A stretch of 64,000 nt of DNA from Chenopodium formosanum (Eukaryota; Streptophyta; Magnoliopsida; Caryophyllales; Amaranthaceae): positions 3,971,001 to 4,035,000 of the forward strand of contig CM044874.1 of NCBI GenBank assembly GCA_024500155.1, in the 5' to 3' direction. The position numbers and the translations under genes are program-made. This document shows positions 1 to 12,159 of this stretch, piece after piece (position 1 is the stretch's first letter; the number at the start of each line of letters is the position of its first letter). The notes beneath the pieces are model-generated. The model made no database searches, had not been told where the DNA came from, and saw only the letters and a program-made list of their open reading frames with translations.

Positions 1-141
1 CACAAACTTTGAATATGAATTTCCAAATCAATCTATAACCAATACAAATTTAACCCAATTCATGTACAATGCATAACAAAGAAAACCAAATCACCAAATT
101 ATATATACAAAATAAGATGAAAAAAAAAAAAAAGAACCCAC

Positions 142-651
142 CTCAGAAACAGGACTATGAGAAGGATCAGACAAGTGAGGAGGAAGAGAACCTGAATTAT
201 TCCAAGACCTCCTCAATTTATCCCTCCTCCCAACTCTCTTTTCTTTACAACTTCCATCCTCCCTCAAACTTGGAGATGGTACCTCATTCATCTCCCACAA
301 TGTGGCTGCCAATTTCCGTGCCGATACCGGCGGATGCCCATGACCTTGCCCATGCCCCTGCCCTGACCTTGACCTGCCGGAAAGGCTCGGCGGATACCGC
401 GGCGATGCGGCGGCTACTCTTAAAACAACTGATGGTGACCTTGACCCCACCATTCTCCAACTTGGTACTGGCGTGGTGGATCCGCCGCCACCTCCGCCGC
501 CGCTTCTACCGCCGCCACTACCGCCACTTCCTTTTTTTCTTACCAAAATTGCCCTTTTGAATTTGTAATTCTGGATCACAGATGATGTTGAGGAAGATGG
601 TGAACAACCCCTTTTCCTGATCTTAGTAACATCCCCCATTAACCCATCCAT
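142..651 (-). CDS. USO1-like coiled-coil protein, exon 1 (partial gene)
   Basis: The exon runs from an ATG at 651 to a GT donor at 141-140 (GAG|GTGGGT) after exactly 170 codons, so intron 1 is phase 0; the rest lies left of the window. The protein starts MDGLMGDVTKIRKRG, has a Ser-rich patch, FKRAIL, a poly-Gly run (residues about 43-57), STTPVPSWR, then the block PVSARKLAATLWEMNE and ends LSDPSHSPVSE. From memory this order of blocks is typical of the N-terminus of plant proteins annotated as intracellular protein transport USO1-like (At5g41620 group), whose later exons encode long coiled coils. Their biochemical role is not established. Reading past the donor gives only low-complexity sequence, which supports the intron. 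Confidence in the exon is high, in the family fairly high, in any function low. Confidence 0.8.
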
Positions 652-1860
652 TTTAATGCAACTTACCCAGGAAAATTATGAGCTTAAATTGGTTAATTTA
701 AGCCATTTTTGAACTTAAATTGGAGTAAAGTTTAGTAATTTTACTGGTTTTTGGGAGATTTGGGAAGTGGGTTTTTTGGGAATGTGAAATTTAGTTAAAA
801 AAGACAGGAATTTTTGGATCAAAATCTGATCTTTTTAATTGGGGGAGGTTGAGGAAATGATGAGAAAAAGATAATGGGTATCACAAAATGAAGATAATAA
901 GGGGGAAAACGTGATTAGAGCTGGCGATTAAGAGGGCGTAATGAAGAAGGAAAGAGAAAAAGAAAGAAAAAAGAGCATATGATGGTGGTGGGAGGTTGAG
1001 TGTATAATGTCATGTGAGAAAGATGACATGTAAATTTGTGTATGGCTAGAATGAAAAGTCAAAATTCCCTTTTTTGGACTTAAAGACTTTAACTTTTTGT
1101 TTCTTTATTTTTGAATTATTTTGGCACATTCCTTGTGTAGCTTGAGAATGAATAGGGCTATGCTAAATTGTGTTTGTTTTGGACAGCTTTTGGTAGTATT
1201 GTATTAGTAGAGGTGGTAGTTTGTTACAACCCCATCCATTAGTTGGACTTGTTGTGGACTACCTCAAGACCCACCTAAAAGACAAGCCACCAAGGGTCCC
1301 AAGCCCCCCTTTTGGATTTGACCTTAGGTTCAATCATCATCTTCCATGAACGATTGTTATAAGTTGTAGGTCGGTCATGCTATAGTTAATGTACTGGTAT
1401 TGTCTAATTACTTTCTGAACTTGGCATTTTTCAGTGTTTTTTAAAGAAACTAGGTTGAAATTTTGAAAAAAATGTGGTGTTTAGTGAAATTTTCTAGGAT
1501 AATTACTACTAGTTGAGGTTATGTTTTGGAAAAGCTAGAGGAAAAAAAAAAAAAAAAAAACTTTCGAAGGGCTTTTTTTTATATAGTTTTTTTAATTAAA
1601 CTATTTCAACACCTAATTTTATCTTATACTAATGTTTAGACAAATAACATTTACTAGTTAATAAGCTTTTATAACCAATTGCGATCCGGATAGTACATTG
1701 ATTTAATTTTAATTAGTCAAATGATTTGGGTCAGAAGCGAAATCACATTGAAGATAGGATAATTGTAAGATCGGTCAAGATTGTACATAATTGTGTTTGA
1801 TCCTATAAAATCATGTATGATCTTACAATTGCGATCTTGATTTTACAGTTGGATCATTGT
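652..1860. other. Upstream region of the USO1-like gene and intergenic DNA
   Basis: About the first 300 bp left of the coding start should hold the 5' UTR and core promoter of the minus-strand gene; I see no convincing TATA box. From about 1000 to 1860 there is AT-rich DNA with an A-run near 1531-1550 and no supportable gene. Confidence 0.5.
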
Positions 1861-2189
1861 TACTCTCTCCGTGTTTTTTTAAGTGATACACTTTTCATTT
1901 CCGGCCGTGTTTTTTTAAGTGTTACACTTCATTTTTTGGCAAAAAATACATTAAAATATTATATCTCTCTCCTCTCATGGTCCCCACCCAAATCCACTAC
2001 TACTTTTTTAATTATATCTTTCCTCTCACATTCATTACTTTTCAATAAACTATTAACCCCACTATCTTTCTTTAACAATTTTTTAGTACTCTATTACCCC
2101 ACTTACCTCTTATTTTATTTAAGTCAATTAAATTGCCTAAAACTATATGTCGGTCAAAATGTATCACTTTAAAAAACACGGAGGGAGTA
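1861..2189. mobile_element. Stowaway-type (Tc1/mariner) MITE
   Basis: Inverted ends of about 28 bp, CTCTCTCCGTGTTTTTTTAA at the left and TTAAAAAACACGGAGGGAG at the right, lie between TA dinucleotides at 1861-1862 and 2188-2189, the TSD of this superfamily. The start of the terminal repeat is repeated just inside the left end (near 1903-1928). The interior is AT-rich and non-coding. Confidence 0.85.
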
Positions 2190-2588
2190 GAATATTTAGG
2201 ATCGTATAAATTATTCAAGATTAGATGGGATAGTACGGAATAATGTAGGATCAAATAGGACTGTACAATCAAACTTACTACTCATTAATAAAATGAGCCT
2301 GAAAACAACTAATCTTTCCCTAAGCCTAATAAATGACAACTCAACTACATTATTTATTACACATGAAGTTTTGCATTTTTATTGCGTAGATGTGTATCAT
2401 TTTTATTACTCGTTTCTCAATATTTTAGGATCTTAGGATCCAATTTACCAATGCGATCCTTCTCCTGACCACCAATCGAACGTGATATTTCGATCATAAT
2501 AACCTTGATTATAAGACCAGCACGACCTAGCTTAGGTAGAACATATTCAAATTAAGACCGCATACAACTACTTAAATTATATTTGTAA
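2190..2588. other. Intergenic DNA; left edge of the duplicated germin unit
   Basis: No gene seen. From about 2501 (AACCTTGATTATA, then CCAGCACGACCTA) the sequence matches 44879-44970 left of GLP-D, so the recognisable duplicated unit starts here. Confidence 0.55.
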
Positions 2589-2675
2589 TCTTGTCAGATT
2601 TATTGTGAGGAAAATTATATCCTTAAAATGTTTGTTTATATATGCCCCTATTGAAATGATGTTAGTTGCATCTAA

Positions 2676-2907
2676 GGGCATGTTCACATTTACTTAATTT
2701 CAGTTCAGTTCAGTTCAGTTTAGCTCCAATCAGTTCAGTTCAGTTCAACTCCAATCAGTTCAATTTAATTCAGCTCCTAATCTTCCTCTCTCATAAAATA
2801 TTTATTTCAGCTTAGTTCAATTTAGTTCAGTTCAGTTCAGCTCTAATCAATTCAGTTCAGTTTAGCTCCAATCAGTTCAGTTAAGTTCAGTAAATGTGAA
2901 CATGCCC
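2676..2907. mobile_element. PIF/Harbinger-type MITE, copy 1
   Basis: TAA duplicated at 2673-2675 and 2908-2910 flanks inverted ends GGGCATGTTCACATTTACT / AGTAAATGTGAACATGCCC. The inside is mostly repeated CAGTT/AGTTC pentamers. Two relatives lie at 48022-48230 and 62056-62135. Confidence 0.85.
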
Positions 2908-2935
2908 TAAGTTTTTTTTTTTTTTTTTTTTTTTT

Positions 2936-3033
2936 GATTAAACGATTTAACTTTTATGGATATTGTTTGGACAATACAACTTTACCTTATACAGTGTTTA
3001 TTTACTTTTATTTGCCCACATTAATGTAAATTG

Positions 3034-3108
<75 letters not shown>

Positions 3109-3330
3109 CTGTTAAGAACAATTTGTAGACATTAAAAAAAAAAAAAGTGTAGACATTTATACCTCTAAAAATGTTTAAATGATTTGACTTTTATGGATAT
3201 TATTTAGACAATTTTACCTTCTACTGTGTTTATTTACTTTTATTTTCCCACATTAATGTAAAATGTTTTTTTTTTTTATTTTTATTTTTTTTTATTATTA
3301 TTAAACTGTTAAGAACAATGTGCAAACATT
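2936..3330. repeat. Direct duplication of about 150-200 bp with an (AT)n tract
   Basis: The segment from about 2936 (AACGATTTAACTTTTATGGAT) to about 3134 recurs at about 3176-3330: both copies hold a TTATGGATAT block, CCCACATTAATGTAAA and AACTGTTAAGAACAAT. Copy 1 contains an (AT)n microsatellite at 3038-3107 that copy 2 lacks, having T-rich sequence instead. Confidence 0.65.
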
Positions 3331-3989
3331 TTGTTGACCCTTAATGGTAATGATTGAGCAAACTTCTATCTAATAAGAATTTTCTAGTGTTGTGATGTTT
3401 GTAGGATAAGTAAACTCTGGGAGTTAAAGTAAGGATTGAAACAAAGGAACCTTAGAAGATCCAGGATGACAAGTGAAGTTAGAAGAAGAGTTCAGTTCTA
3501 AAAACATTGCTGGATGGAACTTTAAGGTGTTCCTTGATAGGAACATATATATCAACGGGTTATAACGACCTGATTCCAATGTAATGCTGGAACACAACCT
3601 CAACAATCAAGGACTAGTGCAGAGTTCGAGATATCAACTGAAAAAGATGAACTTCATAACTTAGGTTGTATTAAAGATAAGTTTGTTTTCTAGGTTGATG
3701 TAAATATATAATTGGAAGATATGCATGAGATTTATTAGAAATCGGATAAAGCTTGGCAAGCTAATTTATTTGTAAAAGATATTCTTGAATTTATGAAAAA
3801 GTTTTTTTTTTTAATTTTATTTTTTAAAATCTGATTTACTTGATTTATCTTTTTCATATAAAATTATATCTTTTGATAAAACGAATTTGACTGAAAAAGG
3901 TTTTCCTAAAAACGAAATTAAGTTTATTTTAGTTTCGGTTTTGAAATGATAAGTCCGAATTTCTATTTGGCTTATCAGTTTAGTAAAAA

Positions 3990-4870
3990 ACCTACTTTGC
4001 GAGCAGCGCGCAAAACTTCTATAAATAAAGAAGATTTCCACGATATCATTATGATCAATTAATGGGACTTGGCCGGAAAGTTTTCTTGCCTCTATCATTA
4101 GCTCGGGCAGTCGTCGTTTCTGGTGCTTTTGTCACCTTTCAATGGCTCCCTTAATTATGTGGGAGAAATTGGTCTATTGATGAGTAATGGGAAGCGGGCT
4201 ACGTACTAAAAGAAAATGTCCATGGTTGGTTGGGGATTCATAAGTACTTCGAATCAAAGTGAGAGTTTTAAGCGTGAAAACCACTTAGTGCTTAAGAGTA
4301 AGTTTGCCAAAGGTTTAAGCTTTATCATTTTGATTTCGGGTTTCATGTGTAGCTTTCCATTTATGTATGAGAGTGAGTCTTTGTGTTGTAATTGGTTTTG
4401 GGATGTTTGTGAATTCTTGATAATTCACATTTGAGTTTAGGAGTTTGTATTCTCTAAAATTCGTATAAGTCTAGGAGTTTGAAAGTCTCTAAATTTCGTG
4501 TGGTAGCTGTGAGGAAATAGTGAGTAAGCTTCTACTGTGAAGCCGAGTGTAGGCACTCCGGGAGTGCTGAGTGAATCTAAGTGGGACTTAGGTTGGGTAG
4601 GATAGGGTCCTATTCAGTAGCAAGTAGTCTACTGAGGAACTTGCGAGAAATGTCTTTGTTAATAGGTTGTAACTAAGAGTTGCCCTATTATAGTGGAATT
4701 TGTGTAGTGAAAATCCCGAGAAGGGTCGAGGTTTTACTTCTAGTTGGGCCCTGGAAAGTTTCCTCGTAAAAACTTGATGTGTTCTTTAAGTTCCTTTTAT
4801 GTTTTGTTTTTAAATTCCGCAAAAAATTGATCTTATTGGAACCTACTACAATTCACCCCCTCTTGTAGTA
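3990..4870 (+). mobile_element. Probable LTR-retrotransposon LTR remnant
   Basis: A TATA-like CTATAAATAAAG (about 4019-4030) is followed by about 780 bp of non-coding sequence that ends with TTTTTAAATTCCGC and ATTCACCCCCTCTTG, phrases I recognise from the 3' part of plant Ty1/copia LTRs and the sequence next to them. Borders and TSD are not visible. 3331-3990 and 4971-5844 hold no recognisable gene. Confidence 0.35.
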
Positions 4871-4946
4871 GTTCATCTAAACAAACACATTTATACCCCA
4901 AAAAATGTTACCAACAACAAAAAATGATCTTTAAACATGGCTAGCT

Positions 4947-4970
4947 GTGGCGCGCGCGATGCCACTCTAG
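4947..4970 (+). other. Second Helitron-like 3' terminus
   Basis: A short hairpin (GTGGC...GCCAC around a CG-rich loop) is followed within 2 bases by CTAG and then T. The spacing is shorter than usual for Helitrons and no matching 5' TC end could be assigned. Confidence 0.35.
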
Positions 4971-5844
4971 TATTATCAAAATATTAAATGGGTGTCTTAA
5001 ATGTTATCCCTACCTTATAAAATGTAGAAAATAACTCTTAGGAATAGTGTGCTACCAACTATACCCTCAAAAATATGTACAAAGTTGTGTACAAAAATGT
5101 ATATTTACTTTTTTACCCTCATTAATATGTTTACTCTCATTAATTTATTTAATTGGGTTTTTTTTTCATTAAACATACCATCAATTAATACAATTTTTTT
5201 TTAACAAAAACTTGTAATGTCTTTTTTTTTTAAATAAAAAATTATAATGTTGTGTACTTCATATGTTATTATTGTTATTTAAAAAGGAAAAAAATTGTAT
5301 GTACGAAGACTTTGTTTATTACCACAAGATGATTTATTTTTACTCATTCGCGATTGCTCTTCTTATTTACAATTTTATTGTCCTTTAATTATTACAAATA
5401 TTGTTAAGGTTTATTAGCTTTTTAATTGTACATTATTTGATGGCACACACATAAACAACGTGGAATTTAAATGACATTCATATTAAATAATGATATTTGA
5501 GCAGATGTTATCAAGAGGTATAAATAACTTTAAAATCCTAAAATCGAAGGAAATCGATGATAGATGAAAAAATGTATTTAATTATGGAGCGAATTTAAGA
5601 AGAAAAATATAAGTAAGTGATTACTGCTTTAGTATTAGATACAGATATAGATATTAGATGGTCGTAGAACATTGAACTTACATTATTAAGTTTTTAGCTA
5701 CAACGAACATTTCACATATTATTAATCTGTATGACCAAGCTCACAAAAAATTCGTTTGAAGAAAAATACGTTAAATATTATTGAATCATGCAAATCAATT
5801 AAGAGTTCTAACTAGCTTAAGATATGAAGGGATGCAAATCCATT

Positions 5845-6459
5845 AAATTCTACATAATACCCCTGAGATATTGACTATTCCACGTTGTGCCCCTCCCTTT
5901 GAAAAGTTCCACGCTGTAACCTCAAGGTTCCAAAAGTGATTAAGCTGTACCCTTACCGTTATCCTTCTGTTACATGTTGCCGTTATTGGGGCCCACTTTA
6001 CACCTATTTAATTTTTTTCTCGATTTTCGTGCTAAAAAAATGTTCCTTTTAAGGTTTTAGGGGTCATTTTATTCCTAAAGATTCCAAATTGAGTTTGGAT
6101 TTTGCAAAAAAAAAAAGTAAAAGCCTCGTTTTGTGAATTTGAATTCTCATAGTTAAATTTAGAATTCATAAATCGGGGCTTTTACGTTACTTTTTTGCAA
6201 AATCCGAGCTCAGTTTGAACCCTTTAAGGACTAAAATTACCCCTAAAATCTTTAATGGGACATTTTTAGCACGTAAATCGAGAAAAAAATAAATAAATAG
6301 CTGTAAAGTGGGCCCCACTAACGGCAACATGTAACAGAGGGATAACGGCAGGGGTACAACTTAATCACTTTTGGGACCTTGAGGTTATAGTGTGGAACTT
6401 TTCAAAGGGAGGGGGACAACGTGGAATAGTCAATACCTCAGGGGTATTATGTAGAATTT
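5845..6459. mobile_element. Long fold-back (near-complete inverted repeat) element
   Basis: The left arm, starting AAATTCTACATAATACCCC, is mirrored by the right arm, ending GGGGTATTATGTAGAATTT. Pairing can be followed almost to the centre near 6150 (for example AAAGTGGGCCCC near 6304 against the GGGGCCCACTTT near 5989), so each arm is about 300 bp with a tiny loop. No coding capacity. A clean TSD is not visible; Mutator-type fold-back MITEs are the closest match. Confidence 0.75.
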
Positions 6460-6997
6460 CCCAAAATATTATTTAATAATAATTTTGAAATAACACTGTC
6501 AAACTTTTGAGGGTTTTAAAAAATAATTATCATTAAAGATTTTGGTGGTTTTTTTATATTTCTACAAAACCACTATATAGGGACATAAACCAAATAGTAC
6601 GTATTAAAACTACCAGATCTACCACCCAAACCAAAGGTGTAACTACGCGCAAATACAACTTTTATGCAACAGCTAACTCTTTCGCGCGCATCGCGCGCGT
6701 AGGATACCCTAGTTATAAAAAAAGGCAATTAGATAAAGGAAATTTAAGTATTTTCTTTTTTTTTTTCTTTATTAAAAAAAAAATCCTCACCAATAATAAA
6801 CGGTGGATTGATGGCAAAACTCAATTGAAACTAAATTCATTCCATTTAAAGCCAACTCCTTTGGACATCACTATAATTTGTTTATTTTTGGTTTTTTTTT
6901 TTGGAAAACTTCACTATGATTTGTACTCCGTAATAGCCAATAGTTCTCGCATTTTTTTATTTACTGCTCCTACGTTCTACTACTCCTAATCTAATGG

Positions 6998-7420
6998 GAG
7001 GCAGTGGAAATAGAGGAATGTTATGCATTTGTAAATACATAATATTGCTTAAAATATTTTAAAAACACATGGTAGAGAGAGAAAATAGGAGGGAGATAGG
7101 AAGAGAGAGGTTTGTAGGAGGACCCCACCTATTTTTTGGCCAGATTATATCACGTGATAGGAGACCACATGCTGATTGTTCCACTGAAAGTTTATATGGA
7201 ACCATTGAATCCTCAGTGTTACTATTTATTCATAAATTTTGTACAACTGAATGCATATATAATACCATTATGTGCATATATAGTATCACTGTATATTCAG
7301 TTGGTACCATTTGATCATCCAATGATACCAGAATATACATTCGTTTGTACATGTTTATAATTAAATGAATACCCCTTATTTTGCATTTTTACATGCCTAA
7401 CATTCCTCCCTTTAAAATCC
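6998..7420. mobile_element. MITE-like insertion in the GLP-A unit
   Basis: Absent from the GLP-D unit, where the empty site reads CTAATGGTTCGTG (about 45281). Here CTAATGG (6991-6997) and CTCAATGG (7421-7428) flank the insert. Inverted motifs GAGGAATGTTATGCAT (left) and the complement of GAGGAATGTTAGGCAT (right) lie near the ends. Non-coding; Mutator-like is possible. Confidence 0.55.
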
Positions 7421-7448
7421 CTCAATGGTTCGTGTTGTTGTAAAAATT

Positions 7449-7482
<34 letters not shown>

Positions 7483-7576
7483 AAATAAAAAAGGGCAGGC
7501 TTCCCCCCATGTTAAATACGTATCTAAATAAGTAACATCAGGAACAAGAAGTCAACAAGTGAAAAGAATGTTTTGC

Positions 7577-7614
<38 letters not shown>

Positions 7615-7760
7615 TGTCGGCAGAAAGTCTTCTACAAAATCTCCAACTCAACATTGACGCCCAATCACAGATGTTAGGACTTTGATTGTATTTGTTACTC
7701 AATTAGAAAATTATGCTTTATCATTTGTAAATTCACCATGATTTTTTTAGTTATTACTTT
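7421..7760. other. Duplicated GLP downstream flank (unit A)
   Basis: Matches 45283-46090 of the GLP-D unit (for example AACAAGAAGTCAACAAGTGA at both). It contains an A-run near 7578-7611. No gene. Confidence 0.6.
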
Positions 7761-8338
7761 AAGGCTGTTTATCGATCCAAGACCGGACCGGATCGAAAAT
7801 TAGAATTTTATGAACCGAAAACTGGACCGATTAAGTTAGGACTAAACCCGGACCGGACTGAAAGAATCGGTTCAAGACCCGGACCAGACTGAAAGAATCG
7901 GTTCAAGACCCGGACCAGACTGAAAGAATCGGTTCAAGACCCGGACCGGATCGCTATGGACTGATTTAAGAATTTTTTTTAAAAAGAATTCTAATTTTTT
8001 ACTAATTTTATGAATAACTCGAAAAAAGTAAAGGAAAATCTACACTTTAACTTTTTTTTTTTTTTTTTTTTTTTTTTCTTCTGTATATTTAGTACAAAAA
8101 AGCCTATAAATTTAAAGTTTCTAAGCTTATTGAGAATAATCTTAACCATTATTTAAGGTTTCACGCATATTTTTAATACAAAAAATCAATCCGGTCCAAG
8201 ACCGGTTTTTATAGGGTTTTAGACCGGACTGGAGACCGAACAAATAATTTCTAGACCCAAAGACCATACCGATTCCGGGGTCGGTCCGAGATGGTTCGGT
8301 CCATTTTTTCGGTCCATACTGATTAATAAACACCCCTA
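7761..8338. mobile_element. hAT-type non-autonomous element (hAT-3)
   Basis: Ends AAGGCTGTTTAT... / ...ATAAACACCCCTA, with imperfect 8-bp flanks ATTACTTT (7753-7760) and ATTACTAA (8339-8346). The GLP-D unit has the empty site at about 46074-46095. GACCGG-rich subterminal repeats lie at both ends, and a minisatellite of about 33 bp (three copies, about 7845-7945) lies at the left. Confidence 0.65.
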
Positions 8339-8419
8339 ATTACTAACCCAAATCCACAAATGTACGTTGTATTGTTAGTTGAAGTGTTGAACATTGACTC
8401 TTCTCATTTTATTTTTAAA

Positions 8420-8523
8420 TGCTCCATATCTCTCCTACTATTTTTTTTTTTAAAAAAAATGCTCCATATCTCTCCTACTATTTTTTTTTTTTTTTTAAAA
8501 ATGCTCCATATCTCTTCTACTAT
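8420..8523. repeat. Local triplication next to a T-run
   Basis: ATGCTCCATATCTC(T/C)CTACTAT followed by a T-run occurs three times here; the other three germin units have it once (about 22970, 39115, 46160). Confidence 0.7.
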
Positions 8524-9861
8524 GTTAAAATAGCTTTTTTTTTTTTATTTTTTTTTATTTTTTTTTACTCAATACTATTTCGTTTTAAAATTTAAATTAT
8601 ATGTGGTCATCACACATTTTAGGAATTATTATTACTTACCGCGTGTGATTAAAAAGACCATATTAGAATTTAGTATAAACTAAAAGAATTTAACTGTTAG
8701 TTTACTAGTTCCAATTGTTTCGATAAATAATTGTTTCACTACTAGAAATAGGCCGAATTCTGACGGAAATATTCCGACAGACACGAAAATCCGTCGCAAA
8801 TCACAAAATTTCCGACGGAAAAAAATTCCGTCGAAAATTTCCGACAGAATTTTATTCCGTCGGAACTTTCCGACGGATTTCAAACAGTTCCGACAGAAAT
8901 TTCGTAGGAAAGTATGTTCCGACGGAAAATCCGTCAGAAATAAAATAATTTCCGACGGAATTTTCTGTCGAAAAGACATATGACCATATTTATTTTAAAA
9001 GGTAGAAAATTTCGTATAAATAGCTAACCCTAAAACCAACCCCCCATTTTAGTTCCCCTTTCTCCCTATTTCTCCTCTTTCCCTCATCGCCGCACTCCCT
9101 CTTTCTCTTCATTCTTTATCTCTCCTCTCTCGATCTCCTTTGCTACTCCTTCTCTACTCTTTATTTCTCCTCTCTCGATCTTCTTTAATTTGCTGTTGAT
9201 TACCGAAGCTAGCCCACGAAGCTTTTCCGACCATATTCCCGACCACATTCCCGGCGTGTTATGGTTTTAAGGTCAAGTTCGACCATGGAAATGCTAGATC
9301 TAGCGTTTTCATGGTCGAATTTGGCCTTATATAACCAATTTTTAGACCAATTTCAAGACTAACCATGGTTGAATCGTTGTGGTAAGTTTTTTGTTCTGAA
9401 TTTCAACTTTTTTTGTTCTGTAATTTTTTTTTTCGGGTTTCAAGTTAACTAGATCAAATATATGTGGTTATGGTGGCTGTTGGAGTTCGGGTTTTGAGTG
9501 TTGGGATTTTAATTTTTTTTTTTTGTTAATTTTTGGGTAGTGATGGTTGTTTCGGCGATGGTGGTGGTGGTTTAAGGTGGCTCGTGGGGTGGTTTGTGTG
9601 GGTTTTGTGGTAGATCTAGGCTGGTGGGTTAAGGAAGTGGTGGGGGATGATAGCGGTGTGGTGGTGGTGGCGTTTGTATGGGTTTTGGTTAGGTGGGTAG
9701 AGGTTCTGGTGGTTGTGGGTGGTGGGGTGGTTCGGGACTGTTGATACGGGTTAGGGGGCTGGTGGTGGGGGGGTTAGTTAGGGGCTGGTGGGTTAAGGAA
9801 GTGGTGGGGGATGATAGTGGTGTGGTGGTGGTTGTGGTGGCAAAATTGGTGGATGGGGGAT

Positions 9862-11873
9862 TGTAGACACCCATTTGTGTCTCCCCAAAACCAAACCCAG
9901 TGATGAGTGCCTTTCACGTGAATCCTAATCGAATGAAACGAAAGTGTGGAAAGGTCTAGTGTTGCGGAAAGTTTTATTTTCTCTTCTCTCTGTTTTTGAA
10001 AACTTTATTTTTAAGAAAACAGCCAACCCAGTTTGGTTGGTCCATAATATGGGTCCAATAATGGTGTAGTCGGATGGGGCTTGCAAAGACCTTTCCAACG
10101 ATATATTATAAGCCCAATTCCGATGAATATTGAGGAATTTATGGCCAATTTACTAAACTGGGCCCGGTTTGAGTTTTAAGTACGAGTCTATGATCTAGGG
10201 GAGGGCCTAATATAATTTATCATTCCTAATGTAATTAGGAATGGTTTTAGTCTTCTAGAACATTCTAGAAGGTCTTGTCATTCTTAATTTAATTAGGACT
10301 CTTCAGAGTTTTAATCAGATCAAATAGCATTTTCGATTGAAATTATATTATTTTATCTTCCAGTACGGTAAAATTATCAGATTTTCGAAAACGCGTTAAA
10401 ATCCGGTTTGGCGTCCAACCCCAGGCCTTGGCGCCTGGAAACAGGATTAGCGCCAGACGCTAGCATTGGCGCCTGGCGCTAGCCACTGGTCCTGGCGCCA
10501 ATGAGCCAGGGCTGGCGCCAAGGTGGATTTGTGGTCTTCAGACTCTATTTTGATAAATTATCTTTTTTGGATGATTTTCTCTATAAATATCGTATCCAAA
10601 ACTCCGTTTTGATTCAACAACAACGATTCACTAACAATCACGATTTACAATATTCATTCACCAAGAATCATTAATTCTCTTCTTCATTCATCAACTCTTT
10701 TCATTCACAAATCAGTCGAATAATACTTTTCATTCATCTCATTCTTCAATTTTCATTAATATTCATTCTTTAAAATTCTTTTCTTTTACATTCTTTCTTG
10801 CTTTCAAATACAAAATTCCGCATTCACAAGATCTTGATACACCTAGCCATATTCGAAGTTGCTTTCGCCCTAGATGTGAAAGGTTTTAATTTCTGAGGGT
10901 TTGGTCCCAAATCTCTATTTCAATTATTTAATTTAATTGCTTTGTTTATTGTTTTCCTTGAAGTTACTAACGTGTGTATTTTGTAATTAGAAAGAGGTAC
11001 GAGGCATCCACGTAAGTACTTTATTGGTTTTATTGATTTATGATGTAGAAATCATGCTTAGATTGTTATTATGATCTTCCTAGTATCATGTCTAGGGTAA
11101 TTTTAATATTAAATATGATTTCTATGATGCCTTTTATTCTCTTCCTAACATTTATTCATGTTAGTATCATGTTAGGATTAAAGATTTGATTTTTTATCGC
11201 TTAGTGACATGCTAGGGTTTGTTATTAATCTTGTTAGTATCATGCCTAGGATCTTGCTATGCTTTAACATGAATATTATAATTATGATTGATGAATTATT
11301 ATTATTATTGTTAATAATATTTATTATGTTGCTTGATATGCATATTATTATTATTTTATATTGTTATTGCTTGATCACCTTTTATTGCATGTTAAAGGGA
11401 ATTGGTACTTGCAATCACGCTTAATAAGATAATTAATAATCTTGTTAGGGTTAATTGTGATTATAATTCAAGTGATCGCCAATAATAGTTTATTTGTGCA
11501 TTAATATTCAACCAACATAGATTAAACAGGTTTAGGGTTAATCCTATTGATTGTATGTTAGTCAGAAAGCGCACATGAATACGAGCAGAATAAAGTAGAG
11601 GCCTATTATTAGGGCAGGTTCAATCTCTTTTAGGTTGGATTTGTACCTTCATCCCCGGACCCTTATTTGGTTCATGACCTTATGGAGTTGACGATCTCTT
11701 GGATCGTTAAGGGGTGTAACCTTCACCTCGTGATGGTTTACAAGTTCCTTAAAAACTTGTTGGCGACTCTTTTGCTCTATCTTCTTCCCTTTTGGACGCC
11801 ACCGTACTTTAGTGTATGATCACAGTGGGGTTCAAGCTAGTGGGATTCTAAAGGCTTGAAACTATTCCCTACA
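9862..11873 (+). repeat. 5' LTR of the gag-only element
   Basis: Starts TGTAGACACCCATTTG and ends ATTCCCTACA. A TATA box (CTATAAATA) lies at 10581-10589. Just upstream (about 10420-10525) is a cluster of GGCGCC/TGGCGCCA palindromes. The short ORF at 11209-11424, with its twin in the 3' LTR, reads AT-rich repeat and is not a gene. Confidence 0.92.
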
Positions 11874-11900
11874 GTTTTTGGCGACTCCACTGGGGAGGAT
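11874..11900 (+). other. Primer-binding site
   Basis: Directly after the LTR comes GTTTTTGGCGACTCCACTGG. The core TGGCGACTCCACTGGGG is a PBS form that I associate with Tat/Ogre-type elements (reported as tRNA-Arg); the tRNA assignment is from memory. Confidence 0.6.
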
Positions 11901-12159
11901 TTCTTTTTTAATTCCTGAATTTGTTTCGGCAATGATTTAGAATGAGTGGATGAGACTGGAAAAGTTCTAAGTATTTCATGTGCGTAATTTTGATTAACAT
12001 TGTGTCATATGCATAAAAAGGTTCTCATTGGAAAGACCATCCGTAATGAGTCAAAAACATAGGATTTTACACGTAGGAAATTTGAGAAATGTCTTTCACA
12101 ACTAGGACTGAAATAACACCGCGCGAAACAGGATGATTTTATTGAGCACAGAAAGCTGC

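Larger units (their letters stand above)
2589..6712 (+). mobile_element. Helitron-type insertion (composite, non-autonomous)
   Basis: Compared with the sister copy near 44975, this whole block is an insertion between A and T. It starts TC (after A at 2588) and ends CTAG (before T at 6713), with a GC-rich palindrome (CGCGCGCATCGCGCGCG, about 6683-6699) shortly before the end, as Helitron 3' ends have. The sister copy reads straight through at this point. No Rep/helicase gene is present. The block holds a PIF MITE, an LTR remnant, a fold-back element and a second Helitron-like 3' end at 4970, so it may be two Helitrons joined rather than one. Confidence 0.6.

Noticed and set aside
3817..4434. 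ORFs of 72-93 residues
   Set aside because: They lie in a probable LTR remnant, with no domain or conserved start.
9547..9874. Overlapping ORFs on both strands in GGTGGT-rich DNA
   Set aside because: Low-complexity sequence inside CACTA-1; no domain, and the reading frame is a by-product of the repeat.
11209..11424. 71-residue hydrophobic ORF present identically in both LTRs
   Set aside because: AT-rich low-complexity sequence in an LTR; the solo LTR does not keep the frame.
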